From Modestobacter excelsi (lineage in GTDB: Bacteria > Actinomycetota > Actinomycetes > Mycobacteriales > Geodermatophilaceae), in contig NZ_SJEX01000032.1 in NCBI RefSeq assembly GCF_005930495.1, positions 1 through 48,913 on the forward strand: DNA of 48,913 nt, in the 5' to 3' direction. How positions within the stretch are numbered: the stretch's first letter is position 1; every line of letters starts with the position of its first letter. The notes below the pieces were generated by a model. It did no database searches and was not told the DNA's origin. It saw only the letters and a list, made by a program, of their open reading frames with translations. Below, piece after piece: positions 8,870 to 17,705 of the stretch. The translations under genes were made by a program, and so were the position numbers.

Positions 8870-9883
8870 TCACGGTGCGAGCACCCGCCGCAACCACCGC
8901 AGGCGGACGGCTCCGGCGTCCTGGGAGATCTGGGCGTGCGGCACGGTGGTGGTGAAGCCGTGGAACCCGCCGGGCCAGACGTGCAGCTCGGCCACACCTC
9001 CGGCTTGCCAGATGCGGCTGGCATAGGTGACGTCCTCGTCGCGGAAGGTCTCCGCCGAGCCGACGTCGATGAACGCCGCCGGCAGTCCGGACAGGTCTGT
9101 GGCCCGCGCTGGCGCAGCGTAGGGCGAGACGTCAGGGCCGCCACGGGACTCACCGAGCAAGGCCGTCCAGCCGGTCTCGTTGCTGATTCGGTCCCACATG
9201 CCGATGCCGGCCATCTGCTGCGCGGACACCGTGTCGTTGCGGTCGTCGAGCATGGGGCACATCAGCATCTGAGCGGCCAACGCCGGCCCGCCCCGGTCAC
9301 GCGCCAGCAGAGCCACGGCGGCCGCCAGGCCACCGCCCGCGCTGGACCCGGCGACCACGATCCGGGCCGGGTCGATGCCCAGCTCCTCGGCGTGCTCGGC
9401 GGTCCAGACCAGGCCGGCGTAGCAGTCCTCGACCGGGCCCGGGTGCGGGGTCTCCGGTGCCAGCCGGTACTCCACGGACACGACGGCGAGCTGGAGTTCC
9501 TGGGCCAAGTCGAAGACCTCGGTCATGAGCGCCCGGTTGTCACCGCTGATCAAGCCGCCGCCGTGGATGCTGTAGATCGCAGCGACAGGTGCGGTCGCTG
9601 CAGTCGGCCGGCAGATCAGCAGGGAAATCTCCGGCGCGCCGTCCGGCCCCGGAACTGACCGGTCCTCCACGGTGAACGCCCCGCCGCGGGCCAGTTCCTC
9701 GTCGGTGGGCGAGGGCCAGCCCTCGGTGGTGGCGGTCCGCAGCGTCGCGATCTGGTCGAAGGTCCACGATGGCGACACCACCCCGGCTAGCGCGCTCAGC
9801 ACCGCACCACACTCGGGGTCGAAGGGGGGCGGCGGACCCGTCACCCCGGGCTGGCCGCTGGTGGTCGGCGACGTCGTTGTCAT
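8870..9883 (-). CDS. alpha/beta hydrolase, HSL (lipase IV) family esterase
   Basis: ATG at 9883 has GAGGGG upstream and gives 337 residues. The HSL oxyanion motif HGGG is at 107-110 and the nucleophile motif GSSAGG at 179-184 (Ser181). The acid is probably Glu278 or Asp282 in VGSAETFRDED, and the histidine is His308 in GGFHGF. There is no signal peptide, so it should be cytoplasmic. These enzymes cleave short esters or lactones. Near a Baeyer-Villiger monooxygenase the natural guess is hydrolysis of the lactone or ester it makes. It is followed by the broken PucR gene and preceded by a 550-base gene-free stretch. Confidence 0.88.
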   Translation of the reverse strand: MTTTSPTTSGQPGVTGPPPPFDPECGAVLSALAGVVSPSWTFDQIATLRTATTEGWPSPTDEELARGGAFTVEDRSVPGPDGAPEISLLICRPTAATAPVAAIYSIHGGGLISGDNRALMTEVFDLAQELQLAVVSVEYRLAPETPHPGPVEDCYAGLVWTAEHAEELGIDPARIVVAGSSAGGGLAAAVALLARDRGGPALAAQMLMCPMLDDRNDTVSAQQMAGIGMWDRISNETGWTALLGESRGGPDVSPYAAPARATDLSGLPAAFIDVGSAETFRDEDVTYASRIWQAGGVAELHVWPGGFHGFTTTVPHAQISQDAGAVRLRWLRRVLAP

Positions 9884-10436
9884 GAGAACCCCTCGGATGT
9901 TTGTGGCCGAACGTGACGTCATCACAGGCTGGCGACATGCTTTCGATAGAGCGAGAGCCGAACGGCGGTCTCTCCCTGTCACCTGGCGGGACGCGCAGGG
10001 AGCGGCCGGACGGGGTTGCGATCCATCCGTGGGCTGGATCGATGACGCTGAACGCAACCGACTTCTGAGTTCCGGCACGTACTGGGCCCGGCGACGATTC
10101 CTCGACGACATCGACACCCTGCTCGGGCAGACGATCTCCGCCGGGCGACGGGGCACGGACGAGCCCCGGCCTCTGGGGCCCGGCGCAGTCGCGCCACCAA
10201 CGTGGTGGGGACCGGGCCTGTATCAGTTGGTGTGCTTAGGGGGGTTCCAGAGAACGTGACGCAGTTCGACACGGTCTGATCGGCGGGATGGTCGTACTGA
10301 CCCCAGGAGAGACCTGCAGGGGCGGGGACCTTATGTCGGCCACAGCCGGCTCGGTCGACGAGGCTCCAGGTCCTGCCGGTCCGGGTGACCGGCGCTGTGC
10401 CGGTCCCGCCACGCACGGAGCGGGACCGGCAGACCG
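9884..10436. other. gene-free stretch with esterase promoter region
   Basis: No convincing gene is seen. The esterase promoter must lie near its left end, where a TGACGTCA palindrome occurs at about 9913. The right end, up to the aldehyde dehydrogenase stop, includes GC-rich inverted sequence near 10380-10430 that could end the dehydrogenase transcript. A stretch near 10200-10260 has the feel of an insertion-sequence border, but no repeat partner was found. Confidence 0.4.
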
Positions 10437-11834
10437 TCAGGCGATGCCGTAGGTCTTGATGTTCGCGAACTGGTCCATCGCGGACTTGCCGAGCTCCCGG
10501 CCGTAGCCCGACCGCTTGGTTCCCCCGAACGGGATCTCGATCGGTCCGCCGAGGAAGTTGTTGACTCCGACCATGCCGGTGTCGAGCTGACCAGCGACGG
10601 CGCGGGCCTCCTCGACGTCTTCGCCGAAGACCGTCCCGCCCAGCCCGTAGATGCTGTCGTTGGCCAGCTGGATGGCGCCGTCGGCGTCGGGCACCCGGAA
10701 GATCATCGCGAGCGGACCGAACGCCTCCTCGGAGTACAGCCGCATCTCCGGGGTGATGTCGGTGATCACGGCCGGCTTGAAGTACGCCCCGATACCGTCG
10801 ACCCGGCCGCCCTCCACCAGCACGGTCGCGCCCTTGTCGATGGCGTCCTGGTACTGGTCCTGCAAGAGGTCGACTGCTGCCTGACTGGACAGCGGCCCGA
10901 TGGTCGTCGAGGGGTCGAACGGGTCACCGACCTGCTGGTTGCCGAAGGCAGCGTTGAACTGGGCGATGAAGTCGTCGGCGACCTTCTCGGTGACGATCAC
11001 GCGCTTGGGTGACGCGCACACCTGCCCGCCGAACGCCAGGCGGCATGCCGACGCCGTGCCCGCGGCCTTCGCCACGTCGGCCGAGTCCAGCACCACGAAG
11101 GCATCCGACCCACCCAGCTCCAGCACCGCCGGCTTGATGTGCCGCCCGGCCTGCTCCCCGACGGCCGACCCAGCCCGGTCGGACCCGGTGAGGGTCAGCC
11201 CCCGCACGCGAGCGTCGGAGACCAGGGTCGAGACCTGATCGGTGGAGACGAGCGCGGTCTGGATGACGTCGGCGGGAAAGCCGGCCTGCTCGAACAGGCT
11301 CACCAGGAACAGCGTGGACCCGGCCGTGATCTCCGCCGGCTTCAGCAGGACGGTGTTGCCCAGCATCAGGTTCGGGGCGGCCGCCCGCATGGCCTGGTAG
11401 AGCGGGGCGTTCCACGGCTCGATGGCGAGGATGACCCCCACGGGCTCCCGGCGGGTGACGGCTTGTCTGAAGCCCGGGACCTGGACCTCTTCATCGGCCA
11501 GCAGCGCTTCGCCGTTCTCGGCGAACCAGCCGGCGATGGACGACGCCATACCGGCTTCGTAGACCGCCTGGCCTGCAGGCTTCCCCATCTCCAGGCTCAC
11601 CAGGCGCCCCAGCTCCACCGCGTTGGCCTGGACGAGCTCGGCCAACGTGGAGAAGAGGCCGGCACGCTCGGCCGCTGTGGTGCGACGCCAGCTCAGGAAC
11701 GCCTCGTGCGCGCGCTGGAGAACGGCCTGCGTCTCGGCATCGGTCAGGGACGGGAACTCCTTTACGAGCTCACCCGTCGCCGGGTTGACGGTCACGTAGG
11801 CCCGGGTGTCCGGGCGGGGAAGTGTGCTGGTCAT
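10437..11834 (-). CDS. NAD(P)-dependent aldehyde dehydrogenase (succinate-semialdehyde type)
   Basis: ATG at 11834 gives 465 residues, normal for the family; an in-frame extension upstream has no support. The catalytic cysteine is Cys273 in FGGQVCASPKR and the general base Glu239 in LELGGSD. The cofactor segment IEPWNAPLYQ is at 138-147. The C-terminal block GGPIEIPFGGTKRSGYGRE is typical of the succinate-semialdehyde group. It oxidises an aldehyde to the acid and lies 49 bases downstream of an alcohol dehydrogenase on the same strand, so the two probably convert an alcohol to a carboxylate. A decayed copy of its C-terminal part lies at 268-735. Confidence 0.9.
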   Translation of the reverse strand: MTSTLPRPDTRAYVTVNPATGELVKEFPSLTDAETQAVLQRAHEAFLSWRRTTAAERAGLFSTLAELVQANAVELGRLVSLEMGKPAGQAVYEAGMASSIAGWFAENGEALLADEEVQVPGFRQAVTRREPVGVILAIEPWNAPLYQAMRAAAPNLMLGNTVLLKPAEITAGSTLFLVSLFEQAGFPADVIQTALVSTDQVSTLVSDARVRGLTLTGSDRAGSAVGEQAGRHIKPAVLELGGSDAFVVLDSADVAKAAGTASACRLAFGGQVCASPKRVIVTEKVADDFIAQFNAAFGNQQVGDPFDPSTTIGPLSSQAAVDLLQDQYQDAIDKGATVLVEGGRVDGIGAYFKPAVITDITPEMRLYSEEAFGPLAMIFRVPDADGAIQLANDSIYGLGGTVFGEDVEEARAVAGQLDTGMVGVNNFLGGPIEIPFGGTKRSGYGRELGKSAMDQFANIKTYGIA

Positions 11835-11883
11835 GCCGCTCTCCTCAAGTACGGGTGGACCGGGTGCAGGGACAGTTCTGACG

Positions 11884-13008
11884 TCACTTGTCGAAGCGGA
11901 TGACACCGCGGATGTTCACTCCGCTGCGCATGTCGGCCGCCGCCTCGTTGACCTGGTCCAGGGAGTACTCGCGGGTGACGAGCTCATCGAGCTTGAGCTG
12001 ACCGGCGCGGTACATGTTCAGCAGCATCGGCATGGCCTCCCGCGGGGACTTCATGCCGTACAGCGCGCCCTGGATGCGCTTCTGCATCATCGCGATGATG
12101 AACGCGTTGAGGCCGGGGATGACAGCCTCCTCGTCATCCGGGCCGATGCCGGTCACGACCAGCGTTCCGGCCTTGCGGATGGCCTGAAACGCGGCGCCGA
12201 AGATGTCGTTGTGCACGACGCCGACGCTGAGGATCGCAACGTCTGCGCCCTGACCGTTGGTCAGGTGTCGCACGCGGTCCATGGCCGCGTCGATGGACTC
12301 GTAGGCCTCGCTCGCCCCGAAGTCCATCGCCCACTTGCGCTTGTCCTCGACCGTGTCGATGGCGATGACGTGCGCCGCGCCGCTCGCCCGCGCACCCTGG
12401 ACGGCGTTCATGCCGACGCCACCGACGCCGATGACCAGGACCACGTCACCGGGCTGCACATCGCCGGCCTGGGTCGCTGACCCGTACCCGGTCTGGACGC
12501 CGCACGCCACCAGGCAGGCGATCTCGAGCGGGACGTCCTTCTCGATCTTGACCAGTGACTTCTGGTCGAACACCTGGTGCTCGGAGAAGGTGCCCAGCAG
12601 GCTCAGCGTGGCGACGTCGAGCCCGTCGTCGGTGTGCATCCGGAAGGTACCGTCCAACTGGTCGCCGATCATGACGTGCGCTCCGTTGTCGCACAGGTTC
12701 TGCAGCCCCATGGCGCACCAGCGACACTCACCGCAGCCGGGGACGAAGGCAGTCAGGACGTGGTCGCCCACCGCCAGTCCGCGCACACCCGGCCCCAGCT
12801 CGCGAACGATGCCGGCGCCTTCGTGGCCGCCGACCATCGGCAGGTGACCCGGGTGGACGTCGCCCATGACCACGTGGTCGTCGCTGTGGCACAGACCGGT
12901 CGCGACCATCTCGACCAGGACCTCCCCGTCACGGGGGTCGTCGAGCTCCAGCTCCTCGATGCTCCACGCACCGGGTGCACTACGGAGGACAGCTGCTCGA
13001 GTCTTCAT
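11884..13008 (-). CDS. NDMA-type zinc alcohol dehydrogenase
   Basis: The product is 374 residues, a zinc-dependent medium-chain dehydrogenase. The catalytic zinc ligands Cys40 and His62 lie in GLCHSDDH and GGHEGAG. The structural zinc cysteines are 92, 95, 98 and 106 (CGECRWCAMGLQNLC). The nucleotide loop is VIGVGGVGMNAV near 200. The blocks CRWCAMGLQNLCDNGA and GTFSEHQVF suit the actinobacterial NDMA-dependent group, in which the nicotinamide cofactor stays bound. It should oxidise an alcohol to the aldehyde used by the next gene. A palindromic operator lies 227 bases upstream at 13235. Confidence 0.88.
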   Translation of the reverse strand: MKTRAAVLRSAPGAWSIEELELDDPRDGEVLVEMVATGLCHSDDHVVMGDVHPGHLPMVGGHEGAGIVRELGPGVRGLAVGDHVLTAFVPGCGECRWCAMGLQNLCDNGAHVMIGDQLDGTFRMHTDDGLDVATLSLLGTFSEHQVFDQKSLVKIEKDVPLEIACLVACGVQTGYGSATQAGDVQPGDVVLVIGVGGVGMNAVQGARASGAAHVIAIDTVEDKRKWAMDFGASEAYESIDAAMDRVRHLTNGQGADVAILSVGVVHNDIFGAAFQAIRKAGTLVVTGIGPDDEEAVIPGLNAFIIAMMQKRIQGALYGMKSPREAMPMLLNMYRAGQLKLDELVTREYSLDQVNEAAADMRSGVNIRGVIRFDK

Positions 13009-13333
13009 GTGGGTCGTCCCTCTCCTGATGAGCGCCGGCGACCGCCGGTGCTTGTGCTGGTGCTGTCACTCACTTCGTGGAACCAACCCGGTGGGAGCCA
13101 GCACAGCGCAGCTGCAGCCGGGGTTCGTGGCAAATCCGACCTGGACACTCCTGGTCGGCGCGCTTCGTCGCTCCCAGCTAGCACCGCCGCGGACGCCTTC
13201 CGGGCGGTCCGCAGGTGTGACCGGGAGAACATCAAGACAGTATCCTGTTCTACGTCGGGCCGGAAGATCTGCGCGTGCGCCCGTCGTGCAGCCTCCGCCG
13301 GGCGGCCAGCCCCGGTCCGTCGTGTCGAGTCCG
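13009..13333. other. leader and promoter region of the alcohol dehydrogenase
   Basis: No gene is seen in these 325 bases. They hold the palindrome at 13235-13250 and, nearer the start codon, a hairpin with nine-base arms at 13032-13040 and 13043-13051 (one mismatch). The hairpin could shape the leader of the dehydrogenase mRNA. Confidence 0.5.
13235..13250. promoter_or_regulatory. AACAG-N4-CTGTT operator before the alcohol dehydrogenase
   Basis: AGACAG-TATC-CTGTTC shares spacing, centre and right half with the perfect site at 18230. Only the alcohol dehydrogenase gene reads away from it, so it should control that gene and the aldehyde dehydrogenase behind it. The size and symmetry suit a TetR-family dimer. 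The double-TetR protein at 23368 is the inferred binder. Confidence 0.55.
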
Positions 13334-14302
13334 TCATCGGGGCACCGGCGTGCGCGGCGGTGACCCGTCGAGGACGCATCGGACGTTCTCCACGGCCAGC
13401 CGGCCCATGGCGTCCCTCGTCGCGTCGCCGGCGCTGCCTATGTGCGGCAGCAGGACGACGTTGTCGAGGTGCCGGAGGCCTGGGTGCAACGCCGGCTCGT
13501 CCTCGTAGACGTCAAGCCCAGCACCGGCTATGACGCCGTCCTGCAGGGCAGACACGAGTGCGGCCTCGTCGACGATCGGCCCGCGGGCGGTGTTGACCAC
13601 GATGGCGGTGGGCTTCATCGCGGCCAGCTCCGCGCGACCGATGAGGTGGCGCGTGGCCTCGGTGAGCGGGCAGTGCACGGAGACGACGTCGCTGACGGCC
13701 AGCAACTGCGCCAGCTCCACGGCCTGCACCCCGAGCGCCGCCGCCTCGGAGCCGGCCGCCCGGCTGCCGGTCGCCACGACTCGCATGTTGAACGCTGCGG
13801 CCCGCCGTGCCACCGCCATCCCGATCCGGCCCAGGCCGATGATCCCCAGCGTCGCCCCGGCGCTGACGTCCAGACCCACGAAAGCCTGTGGGCCCCAGAT
13901 CCAGTCGGCACCGCTTCGGATGAACCTGTCCGCCTCGACGAGCCTGCGTGCTGCCGCGAGGATCAGCCCGAAGGTGCAGTCGGCGGTGGCCTCGTCCAGC
14001 ACTCCCGGGGTGTTGGTGACCGCCACTCCCCGGGACATCGCCGCCGAGACTGCGATGTTGTCGTAACCGACGGCGCAGTTCGCGACGATGCGCAGCCCAC
14101 TCCCGGTGGCGTCGAGCAACTCCTCGTCGATCTTCTCCGTGAGCAGCGAGATGATGGCCACGGCGCCGCGCACCGCGTCGAGGAGCTGGCGGCGCGACGG
14201 AGGCGCGTCCGGGTCGTCGTGGACGACCAGCGGATGACCGAGGGAAACGGCCGCCTCCATGGCGCCGGGGCTGAGCTGGCGGCTCACGTAGACGTGGTGC
14301 AC
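13334..14302 (-). CDS. D-2-hydroxyacid dehydrogenase (glyoxylate/hydroxypyruvate reductase type)
   Basis: GTG at 14302 follows GAAGGGG by six bases and fits the usual start (HHVYVSRQL), giving 322 residues. The Rossmann loop is GLGRIG at 156-161. The catalytic triad is Arg240 (NTARGPIVDE), Glu269 (YEDEP) and His287 (LLPHIGSAG). The family reduces 2-oxoacids or oxidises D-2-hydroxyacids with NAD(P). It begins 49 bases after the Baeyer-Villiger monooxygenase stop on the same strand, so the two are probably one transcript. A hydroxyacid released from the lactone may be its substrate; that is inferred. Confidence 0.87.
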   Translation of the reverse strand: MHHVYVSRQLSPGAMEAAVSLGHPLVVHDDPDAPPSRRQLLDAVRGAVAIISLLTEKIDEELLDATGSGLRIVANCAVGYDNIAVSAAMSRGVAVTNTPGVLDEATADCTFGLILAAARRLVEADRFIRSGADWIWGPQAFVGLDVSAGATLGIIGLGRIGMAVARRAAAFNMRVVATGSRAAGSEAAALGVQAVELAQLLAVSDVVSVHCPLTEATRHLIGRAELAAMKPTAIVVNTARGPIVDEAALVSALQDGVIAGAGLDVYEDEPALHPGLRHLDNVVLLPHIGSAGDATRDAMGRLAVENVRCVLDGSPPRTPVPR

Positions 14303-14351
14303 GATGTGCCCCTTCTGGACGACGTCGTCGCTGCACCGGGAGTCGGGTGTC

Positions 14352-15989
14352 TCAAGAGCTGAACTGGAAGCCCGCGTAACCGCTCGCGGCGACCTCGTCG
14401 CACTTCTGCCGGTAAGCGCCCACACCCCCCGCGTAGGGCATGAAGACCCGGGCCTTGCCCGGCACGTTCGCCCCCAGAAACCAGGAGTCGGTCCCCGGGA
14501 ACAGCGTGTAGGAGGCGAGGACGTTGACGTGGTCGACCCATTCGTCCTGCGCGGTCGGGGTTGCCTCGATCGTGGCCAGGCCCCGGCGCTCCATGTACGC
14601 GATCGCGTCGGACACCCAGTCCACGTGCTGCTCGATGGACACCACCATGTTCGACAGCACGGAGGGGCTGCCGGGGCCGGCGATCATGAAGAGGTTGGGG
14701 AAACCGACGGTACCGAGTCCGAGATAGGTCCGCGGCCCGGCCGCCCAGGCCTCCTGCAACGAGACGCCGCCTCGGCCCCGGACGTCGACGCGGGTGAAGG
14801 AGCCCGTCATCGCGTCGAATCCAGTGGCGTACACGATCGCGTCGAGCTCGTACTCGCGTGCCGACGTCCGGATGCCCGCTCCGGTGACCTCCGTCAGGGG
14901 CTCACGCTGCAGGTTGACCAGGCGGACATTGGGTCGGTTGAAGGCGTCGTAGTAGCCGGTGTTCAGGCAGGGCCGCTTGGACCAGAAGGGGTACTGGGGG
15001 GTGAGGTCGGCAGCGGTCTGCAGGTCGGTCGCGGCCTCGGCGATCTTGCGGTGCAGGAACTCCATCGCCAGGGCATTGGCGTCCAGATCCGTCTGGATGT
15101 CGGTGAAGGTGCCGACAAGGGCCGTCAGGCCCCCCGCCTGCCACGCCTCCTCGAAGGCTTGCTCGCGCTCCTCGGCGGAGGCCTCCAGCGCCGACTTGGT
15201 CGGCGGCTCCATCGGGACCCCGAAGCCAGACTCCCTCGCCGCCTTCCGGTAGGCGGGGTAGTCGGACTTCGCCGACGTCCCCTCCCCAGGCCGGAGGGGA
15301 CGGTTGTGAGCCGGGAGGGCGTAGGCGGGAGTCCGCTGGAACACCGTCAGCTCTGCTGCCTGCTCGGCGATGAGCGGGATGACCTGCACGCCGGAGGATC
15401 CGGTACCGATCACCCCGACCCGCTGGCCGGTGAAGTCGACTTCCTCGACGGGCCACTGGGCTGTGTGGTAGCTGACCCCCCGGAAGGACTCCAGGCCGGG
15501 GATCTCGGGCATCTTCGCAGCTGACAGGGAGCCGGTCGCCATCACCAGGAAACGAGTGGTGACCGTGTCCCCCCGCTCGGTGCGCACCTGCCAGCGGCGG
15601 CCACTCTCGTCGTACTGCGCGGAGGTGACGCTGGTGTCGAAGGCGATGTCCTTGCGCAGGTCGAAACGCTCGGCCACGTGCTGGAAGTAGCGCAGCAGCT
15701 CCGGCTGGGTGGCGAAGCGCTCCGACCACTCGAACTCCTGCTCCAGGTCGGGATCGAACGAGTAGGAGTAGCCGAAGCTCTCCACGTCGACCCGGGCACC
15801 GGGGTAGCGGTTGGCGTACCACGTCCCCCCGACATCGCTGTTGGCCTCGAGCACGACGGTGGACAGCCCCTGGGCGCGGAGCTTGTGCAGCATGTACAGG
15901 CCGGAGAGACCGGCCCCGACCACGACGACGTCCACGGTCCGGGGGATCGAACGCCCACCGGACTGAGCCTGGGCAAGGGCAGCAGGCAT
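14352..15989 (-). CDS. Baeyer-Villiger monooxygenase (type I, flavoprotein)
   Basis: ATG at 15989 follows GGAGG and gives 545 residues, normal for cyclohexanone/phenylacetone monooxygenases. The FAD loop is GAGLSG at 25-30 and the NADPH loop GTGSSG at 195-200. The diagnostic fingerprint FxGxxxHxxxWP is at 169-180 (FRGVSYHTAQWP). GGTWYANRYPGARVD near 54-68 is also typical. It inserts oxygen next to a ketone, giving an ester or lactone, using NADPH and O2. A D-2-hydroxyacid dehydrogenase follows and a PucR regulator lies upstream in the same direction. The esterase at 8870 could open the product. Ring size and substrate cannot be told. Confidence 0.93.
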   Translation of the reverse strand: MPAALAQAQSGGRSIPRTVDVVVVGAGLSGLYMLHKLRAQGLSTVVLEANSDVGGTWYANRYPGARVDVESFGYSYSFDPDLEQEFEWSERFATQPELLRYFQHVAERFDLRKDIAFDTSVTSAQYDESGRRWQVRTERGDTVTTRFLVMATGSLSAAKMPEIPGLESFRGVSYHTAQWPVEEVDFTGQRVGVIGTGSSGVQVIPLIAEQAAELTVFQRTPAYALPAHNRPLRPGEGTSAKSDYPAYRKAARESGFGVPMEPPTKSALEASAEEREQAFEEAWQAGGLTALVGTFTDIQTDLDANALAMEFLHRKIAEAATDLQTAADLTPQYPFWSKRPCLNTGYYDAFNRPNVRLVNLQREPLTEVTGAGIRTSAREYELDAIVYATGFDAMTGSFTRVDVRGRGGVSLQEAWAAGPRTYLGLGTVGFPNLFMIAGPGSPSVLSNMVVSIEQHVDWVSDAIAYMERRGLATIEATPTAQDEWVDHVNVLASYTLFPGTDSWFLGANVPGKARVFMPYAGGVGAYRQKCDEVAASGYAGFQFSS

Positions 15990-16132
15990 TGTTGTCCTCC
16001 GACAGCAGGATGGTTCGAGAGGGGGCGGTTCGCCTTGGCAGGTGCTCGTCCGGCCGGGAGTTGCGCGGAGCATCCCGGGCGGCTTGAGGGAGAAGCCTAG
16101 AGACGCGGTGAGACGCAGGTCACCCTCCAATT

Positions 16133-16164
16133 GGCGCCATTCCAGGGCTGGCCGGGCGCCATTC
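16133..16164. promoter_or_regulatory. direct repeats before the BVMO gene
   Basis: GGCGCCATTC occurs at 16133-16142 and again at 16155-16164, 22 bases apart, about two helical turns on the same DNA face. The pair lies in the 184-base gap between the PucR stop and the BVMO start. A PucR-type activator site is a reasonable guess; chance in GC-rich DNA is possible. Confidence 0.35.
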
Positions 16165-16173
16165 GGCGAAGGC

Positions 16174-17283
16174 TCACTCGATAGGAGGTGAGTCCCGGAC
16201 CCGCCGCAGCGCCAGCGCCAGCAGCAACCGGAACCGCCCGTAGGGCTGCGAGGTGGAGAAGCCCAGAGCCCGCTCGGCTGCCTGCAGCCGAGCCGCCACC
16301 GAGTTGTGGTGCAGGTGCACGAGGCTCGCCGCGCGCCGCAGCGACTCGGTCGCGGCCACCGCCTCGAGGACCCGGATCGCCTCCTCCCCTGACTCGAGCA
16401 CGATCCGGTCCAGTGCCTGCACGTCGGGCACACGCGCGATGTCCTCCGCCCGCAGGCCCTCCGCCAGGATCGCGAAGCCTCCTACCCGCTCCCCCGGGAC
16501 GCCCACGGCCTCGTTGTCGGTGTACGGCCCGCTCGCGTGCGTGCTGGGGAGGGCGAAGCGGAACCCCGTACGCGCCTGCTGCCAGGCCTGCGGCGCTTGC
16601 GCCGCGGGCCACGGCACGCTGTAGGCCATGCGGACACCCACCGGGATGTTCCACTGCCCGGGGACGGCGGGCTCCTCGGCGAGGACGGCCGTGACCTGGG
16701 AGAGCGCGGTCGCGTGCACGGTGGGCGAGACGTTCCTGATCTGGTCCACCACGGCTCCCACCGCCGCTGGCGACCCGGACACGGCGAACGCCCGCAGTGT
16801 GGAGTTGCCCGTGAGACGCAGTCTCCGGAGCGCGGGGATCCGGTCGACCTCACCGGTCCGGTCGCTGAGCACCGTGGCCAGCAACGAGTCCCGGTCCTGC
16901 GCGTCCGCCCCCGCGGCGAGCACCAGGCCTGCCACCACGACAAGACGCCTGAGGAGCAGTGCGTCACGGGGCTCAGGACCACCGGCCCGGTCCAACCAGA
17001 CCTCGCCCCCCCGGCGCAGCGGAGACCTCACGGCCCCGGCCGGGACCTGGCTGGCCCCCCGGACACCCGAGGGGCCAGTGCTGATGACCGCGCCCGTCGC
17101 CGTGCGAATCCCGACGGAGCAGCCGGCGAACGACGCCACCTGTCTCACCAGACCGGCCGCGTCCACCTCGTCGTCGAGCAGACCGTCGAAGAAGTCCACG
17201 ACGGCGAGCACGTCCTTGGAGTCGATCGGCTCGTTAGGGCCGCGCTGGTCGGACGTCACGGTAGATAGTCCGTGCGCGGCCAT
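16174..17283 (-). CDS. PucR-family transcriptional regulator
   Basis: ATG at 17283 gives 369 residues; a GTG at 17259 is the alternative, and neither has a clear ribosome-binding site. The N-terminal part (DFFDGLLDDEVDAAGLVRQV onward) is a sensor-like region. The C-terminal 55 residues hold the PucR helix-turn-helix (ESLRRAASLVHLHHNSVAAR, then LQAAERALG). It lies 184 bases upstream of the BVMO gene in the same direction and 67 bases after a deleted LLM gene. A decayed sister copy at 21045-21711 has the same LLM neighbour, so LLM-PucR is an ancestral pair. Control of the LLM or BVMO genes is inferred. Confidence 0.85.
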   Translation of the reverse strand: MAAHGLSTVTSDQRGPNEPIDSKDVLAVVDFFDGLLDDEVDAAGLVRQVASFAGCSVGIRTATGAVISTGPSGVRGASQVPAGAVRSPLRRGGEVWLDRAGGPEPRDALLLRRLVVVAGLVLAAGADAQDRDSLLATVLSDRTGEVDRIPALRRLRLTGNSTLRAFAVSGSPAAVGAVVDQIRNVSPTVHATALSQVTAVLAEEPAVPGQWNIPVGVRMAYSVPWPAAQAPQAWQQARTGFRFALPSTHASGPYTDNEAVGVPGERVGGFAILAEGLRAEDIARVPDVQALDRIVLESGEEAIRVLEAVAATESLRRAASLVHLHHNSVAARLQAAERALGFSTSQPYGRFRLLLALALRRVRDSPPIE

Positions 17284-17350
17284 GCGTCGGGGTGGGCACT
17301 GAGGGCCGCCGCGGGGACGACCTCCCCGGAGCAAGCCCCCAGGGGCCGTG

Positions 17351-17533
17351 TCACGCACCCGCCGCCAACAGTTCGGCGATCTCCATCCACTCCCGCACCG
17401 TCACTGCCTCCGGGCGCTGGGCGAGATCGGCGTCGTGCACCGCCGCCAGCAGCATGTGGTCGGTGGTCGGGTGTACCCACGCACCTCGCGACGTCCTCGT
17501 CGTCGATCCCGGCGCGAACCCAGCGGGAGGCAT
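17351..17533 (-). pseudogene. LLM monooxygenase reduced to its two ends
   Basis: A 60-codon open frame joins the first 35-40 residues of an LLM monooxygenase (MPPAGFAPGSTTRTSRGAWV, then HPTTDHMLL) to its last 20 (VTVREWMEIAELLAAGA). The matching ends of the copy at 21839-23170 are STTRTSLGAWMHPATDQRLL and TLRERMEIAERSSSGA. More than 380 internal codons are therefore deleted and the frame stayed open. The remaining peptide has no active site. The intact PucR gene follows 67 bases later, as in the sister module. Confidence 0.7.
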
Positions 17534-17592
17534 CAGACCAGTGCGCACGTGACCCCCAGACAGTGTGTCCGTCGCCCGTACCAACCGTTGTC

Positions 17593-17608
17593 GGACGGTA
17601 ACCTGCCT
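17593..17608. promoter_or_regulatory. decayed operator before the deleted LLM gene
   Basis: GGACGG-TAAC-CTGCCT followed by CAGGC lines up with GAACAG-TAAC-CTGTTC followed by AGGC at 23240, the site before the sister LLM copy. Symmetry is partly lost and one base is inserted. It stands 60 bases before the remaining LLM start, against 69 in the sister, which supports a duplicated promoter. Confidence 0.4.
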
Positions 17609-17705
17609 CAGGCTCCTGACGGCAGGACTGCGCCGCGGGTCGACCGCCCATCCCCGACGCTCCACCCCGGCCGACGTGCGCGGAGCCAGGCAAGACCGCT
17701 GGCCG

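Noticed and set aside
10195-10290. Possible insertion-sequence end
   Set aside because: It has an IS-like look but no matching inverted repeat, target duplication or transposase was found nearby.
14352-16433. 693-codon version of the BVMO
   Set aside because: The first 148 residues lie over the PucR end and the intergenic region; ATG 15989 has a good ribosome-binding site and family-like N-terminus.
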